NCBI RefSeq assembly: GCF_007747995.1
Contig: NZ_CP036276.1
Span: 5,191,001 to 5,255,000 of the forward strand
Length of the DNA stretch: 64,000 nucleotides
Direction: 5' to 3'
Source of the DNA: Symmachiella dynata
GTDB lineage: Bacteria > Planctomycetota > Planctomycetia > Planctomycetales > Planctomycetaceae
The notes beneath the pieces are model-generated. The model worked only from the letters and a program-made list of their open reading frames with translations, was not told the origin of the DNA and ran no database searches. Every line of letters begins with the position of its first letter. Position 1 is the first letter of the stretch. This document shows positions 57,148-64,000 of the stretch, piece by piece. The translations under genes were made by a program, and so were the position numbers.

Positions 57148-57226
57148 CGCGGGTGGCCCCGAAAGATTCTTTCGGGGCGGCGCAGCCGCAGGAGAAGTTT
57201 ACGAAACGTCAGCAGCCGTACCCCAC
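57148..57226 (+). repeat. R2 repeat, copy c
   Basis: Has the perfect CCCCGAAAG-ATT-CTTTCGGGG hairpin. The 3' half is more diverged (GTTTACGAAACGTCAGCAG). It lies downstream of the WD40 gene, towards the convergent phosphoesterase gene. Confidence 0.85.
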
Positions 57227-57287
57227 GGCAGTGGGTGACAAGAATCGACATCAAACATTCGCCAACCACTTCTCCAACAGCAGCGGG

Positions 57288-58154
57288 CTACTTTTGTTTT
57301 AGTTCTTCGAATTGGTTTGTGAGAGGCACGAATTCATGGTTCGCTGTTTGAAGTGATTCCACGGTCCACAGTCGAAATCCCAGGGGGCGTTTGTCAAAAC
57401 TTTTGCTGGTGACTTCACCATTCACCAATTGCATGCCGTCATAGTCGTTGATGATCGTGGTGTGTGTATGACCGGCCAGGACTGCCAGCACGCCATTTTG
57501 TTTGTAGAGGTCCAACAATTGATGTCGTGTCTCTAATGGAAGATTGTAATACGTTTCCTTTTCGTCCGGTTTTTTCACAAACAACGGAAAGTGCCCCACC
57601 ATCATGACGGGCGATTGGTTTTGTTTGGCCTCGGACAAGGTCTGCGCCACCCAGGCAGCATGCTTTTCAGATTCTCCTTTGAGCGGTGCTTTCCAAAGTT
57701 GAGTGTTGGTGAACACAAACGTGTAGCCTTTATGCTTGAGACTGAAATAGTCTTCACCGATCGTCTCGCGATAACGTTTCAGAGCCTTGGAATCTGGTTT
57801 GCCTACATCATGATTTCCCGGAGCACAGTAACAGGCGACCGTCAAATCACTCTTAATGGTCTTAAAATCCACGAATGAAGTATCATTCGCCGTATTGACC
57901 AGATCGCCGCAAATCACGACAAAATCGGGATCCATTTCATTGATCTGCTTCACCGCTTGCCTGAATGTCTGGATATCATGCTCGTATCCCCCCATCCCCA
58001 ATTGCGTGTCGCAAAGCTGCACAAACGTAAATGGCTCGAATTTCGCATCGTCTTCAGCAAAAACGGGAGTCACGAAAGAACAGAGAATGGCGCCAATGAG
58101 AGTGGCCCGAATCCAGAAGGTTTTGAAAGCGCACAGGTTGTTGAGGACTGTCAT
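57288..58154 (-). CDS. Secreted metallophosphoesterase
   Basis: 288 residues; the start at 58154 gives a signal peptide (WIRATLIGAILCSFVTPVFA). Motifs of calcineurin-like phosphoesterases: FVQLCDTQLGMGG (D-x-Q in place of D-x-H), VICGDLVN, APGNHDVG, MVGHFPLF and LAGHTHTT. The longer frame to 58337 is repeat-derived and rejected. It is the purple-acid-phosphatase-like type common in planctomycetes. Borders the R1/R2 island on its right. Confidence 0.85.
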   Translation of the reverse strand: MTVLNNLCAFKTFWIRATLIGAILCSFVTPVFAEDDAKFEPFTFVQLCDTQLGMGGYEHDIQTFRQAVKQINEMDPDFVVICGDLVNTANDTSFVDFKTIKSDLTVACYCAPGNHDVGKPDSKALKRYRETIGEDYFSLKHKGYTFVFTNTQLWKAPLKGESEKHAAWVAQTLSEAKQNQSPVMMVGHFPLFVKKPDEKETYYNLPLETRHQLLDLYKQNGVLAVLAGHTHTTIINDYDGMQLVNGEVTSKSFDKRPLGFRLWTVESLQTANHEFVPLTNQFEELKQK

Positions 58155-58273
58155 GTATGAAACCAAGCCGTAATGAATTCCACTGAAATTTCCCATTGGG
58201 ACAAACCTGAAACCGCTCCAGGTTCGAATGTCGACTAGCGTAACAGAATTATGCAGGGTCGGCGCAGCCCGCC

Positions 58274-58353
58274 GGGTGCCACTGCTGGCTTGTCCAGCAG
58301 GGTAATTGCCGGTCACGCTGTTTGCACTGGCGGACAAGCCGCCAGTGGCACCC
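58274..58353. repeat. R1 repeat, full copy, inverted
   Basis: An 80-base element with 11-base terminal inverted repeats, GGGTGCCACTG (58274-58284) and CAGTGGCACCC (58343-58353). It is opposite in orientation to 54354-54417, with CTGCTGG/CCAGCAG and CACTGGCGG/CCGCCAGTG internal hairpins. A T-run follows. Confidence 0.85.
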
Positions 58354-58369
58354 TTTTTGGGGCGGGCTG

Positions 58370-59638
58370 CTATGCTGCCAACCGTCGTTGTCGAATCTGA
58401 TCAATCGCTACCGCTGCGACAATGATTGCTCCCAGGATCATGTCCTGCACGGGGTTTTTGAGTCCCAGTTGCGTGCAGCCGCTGGTGATGACCGCCATGA
58501 TGGCTGCTCCGGTGAGTGTGCCGACCACCGAACCGCGGCCGCCGCTTAGGCTGCCGCCGCCGATGACCACGGCGGCGATCACGTTGAGTTCCAAGCCGAT
58601 GCCCGAAGTAGGGTTGCCCACCGACAGCAGCGAGAATTGATACAGCCCGGCGATGCCGAAAAAGAGGCCGGCTAGCCCATACAGGGCGATTTTGTTCCGC
58701 TCGACATTGATTCCACACAACCGCGCCGTCGACTCATTCGATCCCAGGGCAAACACGTAACGCCCGAACACTGTATACCGCAACACGGCCGCCAAGATGA
58801 TGGCCAAGACGAAAATCAACCAGACGCCCAGCGGAAATCCCAGCCAGCGCGCGTCTTGTTGCAGGCTGAGAAAACTCCCCAGCCAGTGCGGAATTTGGTC
58901 ATTCAGATCGGGCCGCACGGTGGTCTCGTCGGCAACTTCCTTGGCCATCCCCAAATACAACCGCATCGTTCCCAGCGTGACAATGAACGGCACCACGCGC
59001 AAATAGCTGACCAGCATCCCATTGAGCAGACCTGCCAGACATCCAGTTCCAATCCCGGCAATCACAGCCAGCGCCGGGGTATAGGGCGAGATGTTCGGCG
59101 CTGCCTCCTGGATCGTCTTCGAGGTTTCCTGCAGTTTCGGCAACTGTTCTTGCAGCGATTTTTGTTCCGCCTCGAGCTGGGCGATTTTTCCCGGATCCGC
59201 GTTCTTACGCCGCTGTGCGCGCTGGATCTCGTTAGGAATGCGGTCCAAGCGTTCCTGAGCATCATCGATCTTTTGTTGTATTCCGGCGACATTGTCGCCA
59301 TGCACGATCAACAGCGCCGCGTCTTCCTTTAAGCACCAAGCCAGCACCGTCGCGCATAGCGCCAGACTGGTCCCCGCGGAAAGATCGATCCCGCCGGCGA
59401 TCACGATGATCGTCATCCCCAAGGCAGCGACGGCCACTGTCGCGGTTTGGACGGAAATGGAGCGCATATTCCTCAAGGACAAGAAATTGCCGCCCCCTTC
59501 TTGCAGACCATCGGCAAAACCGAACAGTATGATGACCAGAGCCAATGCCAAAAACGGTCCCAGCGCGCTGCCCAGCATGCTCCACCGCGAGCGTGTCAGA
59601 ACGGGAGTTTCATTTTGATTCGGCGGCGATTTCGGCAT
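58370..59638 (-). CDS. RbsC-type ABC transporter permease with inserted coiled coil
   Basis: A 422-residue inner-membrane permease of the monosaccharide (BPD_transp_2) family: [27 protein letters not shown] and [20 protein letters not shown] are the conserved membrane motifs. Between the second and third membrane parts (about residues 108-178) is an insertion of about 70 residues rich in Glu, Gln, Lys and Arg ([33 protein letters not shown]) that should form a coiled coil. RbsC proteins lack this. No ATPase or binding-protein gene is adjacent. It probably imports a sugar or nucleoside together with a remote ATPase. Confidence 0.85.
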   Translation of the reverse strand: MPKSPPNQNETPVLTRSRWSMLGSALGPFLALALVIILFGFADGLQEGGGNFLSLRNMRSISVQTATVAVAALGMTIIVIAGGIDLSAGTSLALCATVLAWCLKEDAALLIVHGDNVAGIQQKIDDAQERLDRIPNEIQRAQRRKNADPGKIAQLEAEQKSLQEQLPKLQETSKTIQEAAPNISPYTPALAVIAGIGTGCLAGLLNGMLVSYLRVVPFIVTLGTMRLYLGMAKEVADETTVRPDLNDQIPHWLGSFLSLQQDARWLGFPLGVWLIFVLAIILAAVLRYTVFGRYVFALGSNESTARLCGINVERNKIALYGLAGLFFGIAGLYQFSLLSVGNPTSGIGLELNVIAAVVIGGGSLSGGRGSVVGTLTGAAIMAVITSGCTQLGLKNPVQDMILGAIIVAAVAIDQIRQRRLAA

Positions 59639-59850
59639 AGCAGGTCAAGAGATCCGTACGACGTTTTGAAAATCAAATTGCGGCCCGCTCTGGGCGGACC
59701 AGACGGAATCGTCCTACCACTGTAGCGGCGCGGCGCTGCGATATCATCCGCACGCAGGGAGAAAGCGGGGCAAAAATCGACGGCGCCGTCTCGGCGACCA
59801 AGAATCCCACGAATTGCGACCTAGGCGTTTGCCGGTTGGTCAAACGATCG

Positions 59851-60783
59851 TCAATCGGTGGTCGGCGGCGGTTCGAATTCAAAGGCTTGCCATTTCATCG
59901 CCCGGTCGAGCGGTTCGATGCGGAGCATGACAATGCCGTCCTGAAACAGTCGCACCGTTCCGGTCGATTCGGAGACGGTGATGGCGATCCCCTTGGTCGC
60001 TTTGGAAATGGCAGCGGCCGCCCAATGCCGCGAACCTAGGCCTTTGGAGAGCGTCAATCCATGCGCGGGAGCGTCCAGGTATCGCCCGGCTGATTCAACA
60101 TACCCATCGGCGGAAATCACAAATGCGCAGTCGATTTGCGCAAATTCCTTGATACTTTCCCGCGTACGCGCGTCGCGAAACTGGCGTTCCTTTTTGGCAT
60201 ACCCCCGAAACGGATTGTGGATTGTGGGGTGCGACAACCTGAGCACCTTCCGATGATCCCCTACCACAAACGTGGTCCCCACCGGTTTGCCTTCTCGGCC
60301 TTCGCGGCCGATTTCGCAGGCCAAGTCGACCACCATCCGCAACGTTTCCAAGGGAACTTGCGTTTCGAGTCGCTGTAGATCACGGGCAGTCAAGCGGACC
60401 AAATGCTCGGTCAGATTCACGACGCTGATCGTATCGATCGCATTGACTTCGAATCCGGGATAGAGCGCCACGACTTTCACGCCCGGCCGTAGTAAATCGT
60501 CGGCGATCGCCTCGAGCAATGCCTGGCTGAGCTGCATTTGAACCGTTTCCGGTTCATTGATCAGCGGAACCATGGCGATTTCATCTTCGACTGCACAGCG
60601 CTGCACGTCCGGTTTGTCGCTGGCAACCAGCAACAGAGATTTGCCGGCGGCGCGTTTGACGGCTGTGAAATCATAGGGCAAATCGGCCAGCAGCACGATT
60701 GCCTCTGCCTCGATTCGCTGCGCGAGGCGTCGCGCGGAAACTAAAACCGCTTCAAATTGTTCAGTGATCGCAGTTCGTTTCAT
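59851..60783 (-). CDS. Diadenylate cyclase (DacZ-like, DisA_N domain)
   Basis: A 310-residue protein. The N-terminal half (about 1-135) resembles the pyruvate-kinase C-terminal-like domain of archaeal DacZ (AQRIEAEAIVLLADLPYD). The C-terminal half (about 140-300) is a DAC domain: VISADGYVESAG (DGA-type motif, with Tyr for Ala), GLGSRHWAAAAIS (RHR-type motif, with Trp for Arg) and TVSESTGTVRLF. It makes c-di-AMP from two ATP. No membrane segment, unlike CdaA. The gene stands alone. Confidence 0.82.
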   Translation of the reverse strand: MKRTAITEQFEAVLVSARRLAQRIEAEAIVLLADLPYDFTAVKRAAGKSLLLVASDKPDVQRCAVEDEIAMVPLINEPETVQMQLSQALLEAIADDLLRPGVKVVALYPGFEVNAIDTISVVNLTEHLVRLTARDLQRLETQVPLETLRMVVDLACEIGREGREGKPVGTTFVVGDHRKVLRLSHPTIHNPFRGYAKKERQFRDARTRESIKEFAQIDCAFVISADGYVESAGRYLDAPAHGLTLSKGLGSRHWAAAAISKATKGIAITVSESTGTVRLFQDGIVMLRIEPLDRAMKWQAFEFEPPPTTD

Positions 60784-60994
60784 CGGTCAGCGGCCAACGT
60801 CCCAATGCATATTTCGGAGGATTCATTCGTGCGATTATTATGAACGGCATCGTAGTCGGGACGTGCCTGAAACCAATGGTCATCCTGCCCCGTAAAACCT
60901 AACAAGGGCGGAAATGTCTCCAGCAAGGGAAAATCGGCAAGACGGTTCCGCATTCCCAGTTTAGGCGAATTGCGAGCAAGGTCAACGCACGAAT

Positions 60995-61028
60995 ACCTTC
61001 CCGCAGCGGACCGCTGCTTCGGGAAGGT
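60995..61028 (-). terminator. Hairpin after the secreted hypothetical gene
   Basis: ACCTTCCCG (60995-61003) pairs with CGGGAAGGT (61020-61028), and inside it CAGCGG/CCGCTG. It lies 22 bases past the stop of the minus-strand gene at 61050. No T-run follows on that strand, so its efficiency is uncertain. Confidence 0.5.
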
Positions 61029-61049
61029 CGAATTCCCCCAGCATGTGCG

Positions 61050-62102
61050 TTACTTCGTTTCAGTGGCGGCCGGCTTTTCGTTTTTTGCGACGACGTTTTC
61101 CGGCACGGTCGACTCTGTCAGTTTTGTGACCGCTTGCATGAAAGTCCCCGGACCGAACGCGTTGACCACTGACTCATTGACCGTGATCAGCTTCTCCACG
61201 ATCAGCCCTTGCTTCATATCAAAGACGATGGTCCCCTCAGTTTGCCGCTGAATCAGTTGCACTAAGATTTCCTTGTTGTTCACCGGCGTCAAAATCACCG
61301 TTTTGAATTCGATCGTCGCTAAGTCCCCATCGACCGATTTCAATTCGTAAACCCGCAGCATGTCGATAATGCGGGACAAACCACCCTTGATTCCCACCGA
61401 CTGCTGATACGGGTCCTTCCAGGTTTCACCAACTGAGACCGGCTTACTGGGCAGCGGAATCAAAAAGCCTTGGTGGTCCTGCGGCGGCCGTTTGCGGGCA
61501 GCGACCTTTTTCGTCCCAGCGGGGTCAACGACTTTCAGCAGTTTTCCTTGCGCCGAGTAGTCGATGAGAGCGGTCGGACGGCCGATCTTTTTCAAGGTGT
61601 CGCGAAATTTGCGATGATGGAATTTCGGATCATCGCTTTTGAAAACCTCTGGCGGATGCTCACCGAATTGCGCTTCCTGGTGCGCCTTGTCCAGTTGCAA
61701 CTCCAACGTCCCCGCCCCATCTTCTGAAACAGCCACCACCGTGTAATGTTTCCAAAGCTTACTCTTATTTTTGTCGATCTGTTTCGCTTGTTTGAATTTG
61801 ACCGTCATCTTAGCGTGATAATCCGACTGCAAATGCACCACTTGGCCCGGCGTAAAGATGTAGGTCAATTCATATCGAGGAGCTTCATCCGCCTGCTCTG
61901 CAGTCTCCTGCGAGGCTGTGGTCTCTCCCGAATCGGACTGCTCCGTCTTTGTTGCGGCAGCTGTGTCCGCTGCTGAGGCGGTTGACTCGTCCGCAACAGC
62001 TGGAGCCGTCACTTCCGGTTTTTCGTCAGCTGAAAGCGGCGACGTCCCAATTGCACAGGCAATCAAAATCACAAGTGATCGGCAGACCAAACAACGATGC
62101 AT
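61050..62102 (-). CDS. Secreted hypothetical protein (DUF6263-like)
   Basis: 350 residues; the start at 62102 has GGAAGGAACC upstream and gives a signal peptide (SLVILIACAIGTSPLSA). A Ala/Thr/Glu-rich linker of about 60 residues follows. The conserved part starts YELTYIFTPGQVVHLQSD and contains repeated beta-strands and KPVSVGETWKDPY, the pattern of planctomycete DUF6263-type proteins. The function is unknown; the beta-rich fold suggests a periplasmic binding or structural role. The family name is a guess from pattern. Confidence 0.65.
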   Translation of the reverse strand: MHRCLVCRSLVILIACAIGTSPLSADEKPEVTAPAVADESTASAADTAAATKTEQSDSGETTASQETAEQADEAPRYELTYIFTPGQVVHLQSDYHAKMTVKFKQAKQIDKNKSKLWKHYTVVAVSEDGAGTLELQLDKAHQEAQFGEHPPEVFKSDDPKFHHRKFRDTLKKIGRPTALIDYSAQGKLLKVVDPAGTKKVAARKRPPQDHQGFLIPLPSKPVSVGETWKDPYQQSVGIKGGLSRIIDMLRVYELKSVDGDLATIEFKTVILTPVNNKEILVQLIQRQTEGTIVFDMKQGLIVEKLITVNESVVNAFGPGTFMQAVTKLTESTVPENVVAKNEKPAATETK

Positions 62103-62329
62103 CGTGCGGTTCCTTCCATGAAACGCAACCGGCGTAGTTTTGGCCGGAAAATGAGATGCGGGGCGGGTGGTTCTGTCGTGCGTCCGGCACAAAAAGACCC
62201 CGGCCCAGGATTTCAAGGTGGCGGATGCTAGCAGAAACCCCGCAGGAGGTGGAGATGAGATTCACCAAATCCCGCTTACCGCGCATAAACCGACCACTGC
62301 CTGAAATCGCAGGAGTGCTCGGGGCCGGT

Positions 62330-63373
62330 TCAGTCTGCTGTGGCAGCGGTTTCGCAACTTTCCACCGCGATTTCGCCACCCGCCAACACGATCTCAAAAC
62401 CGAGATCTTCGATCATGGAGACATCTTCTTGGGGCGGTTGACCGGTCGTTGTTAAATAATCGCTAACAAACAACGAATTTGCCGCATACAACGCCTGGGA
62501 CTGCAGGCTTTTGAGATGCAGTTCCCGGCCGCCGGCGATGCGAAGTTCCGTCTGGGGATTGGTGAAGCGGAACATGCACAGCGCCCGCAGACAATCCAAT
62601 GGACTCAAATCCCGTTTTCCCGCCAACGGCGTACCATCGATGGGATGCAGGAAATTCACCGGAATCGACTCGACTTGGAATTCCCGTAATGACAGCGCCA
62701 TATCCACCACGTCGCTGTTTTGTTCGCCCATGCCGATAATTCCACCGCTACACAATTCCAAACCGACATCACGGGCCGCTTTCAACGTGGCGACTCGGTC
62801 GGCATAGGTATGCGTTGTGACGATTTCTTCATGGTACGTTTCGCTGGTATTCAGATTGTGGTTAATCCGATCCACTCCCGCGTCCTTCAGTACCCGCGCG
62901 TCCTCAGGTTCCAACAAACCGAGACAGGCGCAAATGTGGAGCGGATAGGCCTCTTTGATTTTCCGCACAGTCGACGCCACGTGCTGCAACTCCCGCTGCG
63001 TCGGTCCGCGACCGCTCGCCACGATACAATATGTTTTCGCCTTGGATTCGTAGGCCCGTTGAGCGCCCGCCATCAGCGTTGCTTCGTCGCTCATCACGTA
63101 TTTGGGAATGGCCGCTTCAGAGATTTTGGACTGCGAACAATATCCACAATCTTCCGGACACAGCCCGCTCTTGGCGTTCTGCAGGAAATAGAGTTGCACC
63201 TTGCGACCAAAATAGTGATGACGGATCTGGAAGGCGGCTGCCAAGAGCGCGGGAATCTCCACATCGTCCGCTTCGAGCACCGCCGTTGCTTCTTCGCGAC
63301 TGCAAGCTTCGCCGTCGAGAATGCGGCTGGCCAAGTCGTTCCAACGCTGTAGTCCGTATTCTGTGGAATCCAT
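62330..63373 (-). CDS. bioB: Biotin synthase
   Basis: A 347-residue radical SAM enzyme that inserts sulfur into dethiobiotin as the last step of biotin synthesis. The Fe4S4 site is Cys72/Cys76/Cys79 in GLCPEDCGYCSQ. Conserved later motifs: DRINHNLNTSE, CSGGIIGMGE, NFLHPIDGTPL and the Arg of ELRIAGGRE. The full family length is kept. TTG (63376) precedes the ATG at 63373, which I take as start. No other bio genes are in the window, so the pathway is dispersed. Confidence 0.95.
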   Translation of the reverse strand: MDSTEYGLQRWNDLASRILDGEACSREEATAVLEADDVEIPALLAAAFQIRHHYFGRKVQLYFLQNAKSGLCPEDCGYCSQSKISEAAIPKYVMSDEATLMAGAQRAYESKAKTYCIVASGRGPTQRELQHVASTVRKIKEAYPLHICACLGLLEPEDARVLKDAGVDRINHNLNTSETYHEEIVTTHTYADRVATLKAARDVGLELCSGGIIGMGEQNSDVVDMALSLREFQVESIPVNFLHPIDGTPLAGKRDLSPLDCLRALCMFRFTNPQTELRIAGGRELHLKSLQSQALYAANSLFVSDYLTTTGQPPQEDVSMIEDLGFEIVLAGGEIAVESCETAATAD

Positions 63374-63686
63374 CAAACTTATTGATCACTTGTCTAAGGG
63401 AATGACGGGCCATCGCCCGGCGTGCGGAAAAACGGGTTGGGACTGGGCCCATCGCTATCAATCGAGCCAATTCTACCGCCATGCCCCCCTACTTGGCCAG
63501 TCGAGAGAGAGGATCTGCGTCAACTAAAAGATGAGATATCGAGGGACTCGAGAAAACTTTGTAATTTCGCCAATTTTCCCTGTAACAATCTTCGCCGCAT
63601 TACGCTTGGCATGGGGCAAAGACCGTGGGGCAGCAATATCAGCCCGAATTTCAATTTCATACCCAGAGAAAGGCGAGGCACTGAAA
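63374..63686. other. Upstream region of bioB with no recognised gene
   Basis: 313 bases containing the bioB promoter. No riboswitch or BirA-operator-like palindrome (TTGTAAACC type) is visible. Overlapping open frames on both strands have no recognised family. Confidence 0.4.
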
Positions 63687-63893
63687 ATGACGAGAATACT
63701 CGGCAAATTCACGCATGTGTTAGAGCTGGAGCAGACGCCGGGCGGGATGGTCCATTCCGCACACCGCGCTGTTATGCCCAGAAAGCCAGGAGGCAGTTCA
63801 ACCGACGCTCAAAATCGAAGTGACACCTCACCCAATTCGCCCATGATTAGACAATTAGCATCCGCCCTGCTCAGTGAGTTCGGCAGACGCTAG
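63687..63893 (+). CDS. Possible small protein, unsupported by family
   Basis: A 68-residue frame starting at MTRILGKFTHVLELEQ, preceded by GGCGAGG. It is Ser/Pro/Arg-rich at the centre and ends SALLSEFGRR. There is no recognised domain, and it may well be chance. It lies in the gap between bioB and the partial gene at the window's end. Confidence 0.25.
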   Translation: MTRILGKFTHVLELEQTPGGMVHSAHRAVMPRKPGGSSTDAQNRSDTSPNSPMIRQLASALLSEFGRR

Positions 63894-63922
63894 CCGTTAA
63901 CAGTTCACGGCCAGGTCACAAC

Positions 63923-64000
63923 CTACGTGGCGCTGGCCGATTGCCCCAAGACTTGGCTCATTGCTGCATCCGCTTCACGCAGCAAGACCTCGGTCTGTTC
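63923..64000 (-). CDS. C-terminal end of an unknown gene (partial)
   Basis: On the minus strand the frame is open from the window edge to a TAG (complement at 63923-63925). The 25 visible residues (EQTEVLLREADAAMSQVLG, then QSASAT) are helical and read like a protein end. Too short to identify. Confidence 0.45.
   Translation of the reverse strand, partial: EQTEVLLREADAAMSQVLGQSASAT

Noticed and set aside
53300..57226. Integron cassette array with attC sites
   Set aside because: R1 and R2 lack the paired RYYYAAC/GTTRRRY core arrangement of attC sites and no integrase is present.

Overview
This window looks like chromosomal DNA of a planctomycete (Planctomycetota, probably Planctomycetales). 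The signs are a heme-binding CxxCH protein of the PVC type, a secreted sulfatase, PhoD-like and neutral-ceramidase-like enzymes with signal peptides, a Ser/Thr kinase with a large C-terminal ectodomain, a giant exoprotein carrying the planctomycete N-terminal motif FETLESRL, and a mitochondrial-like EF-G. Genes are mostly single transcription units on alternating strands. No rRNA, tRNA, phage, transposase or CRISPR was seen. The genus cannot be fixed from the sequence alone.

Layout. 1-9.7 kb: secreted or periplasmic catabolic and proteolytic proteins (cytochrome-type protein end, ceramidase-like, SDR, an HtrA/LamG-like/SirB1-like fusion, PhoD-like phosphatase, a CxxCH/cyclase-fold protein). 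10-19 kb: housekeeping genes (PncC/CinA-C, a DapA-family aldolase, Uma2, EF-G, pyruvate phosphate dikinase, a receiver-only response regulator). 19-26.4 kb: sulfatase, a TIGR03008-like CPBP protease, then a tight three-gene operon of a sugar-transfer-type ATP-grasp enzyme and two different PLP enzymes, the best candidate here for an undescribed biosynthetic pathway. 26.4-32 kb: a c-di-GMP-I (GEMM) riboswitch directly in front of a 1,708-residue metzincin/PKD/FN3 exoprotein. 32-45 kb: transglutaminase-like protein, methyltransferase, beta-lactamase-fold hydrolase, secreted nitrilase, a beta-propeller-like secreted protein, a GSA-aminotransferase-like enzyme, a PfkB kinase, a rhodanese and the Ser/Thr kinase. 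45-53 kb: phosphoesterase, an orphan FtsQ-like protein, SMP-30-like lactonase, a ChbG/YdjC-like protein and a second ceramidase-like gene.

53.3-58.4 kb is an accessory-looking island: five small, mostly secreted or lipoprotein genes are separated by two alternating families of about 80-bp repeats (R1 with GGGTGCCACTG inverted ends; R2 with a CCCCGAAAG hairpin). 58-64 kb: metallophosphoesterase, an orphan RbsC-type permease with an inserted coiled coil, a DacZ-like diadenylate cyclase, a secreted protein of unknown function, biotin synthase and the 3' end of a further gene.

Links between genes. Cyclic dinucleotide signalling appears twice: a c-di-GMP aptamer controlling a surface protein and a c-di-AMP synthase. 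The ATP-grasp/PLP operon suggests modification of a small amino-acid or sugar metabolite. All functions are read from recognised motifs without database searches. Start codons were moved inward where a ribosome-binding site or signal peptide supported it.
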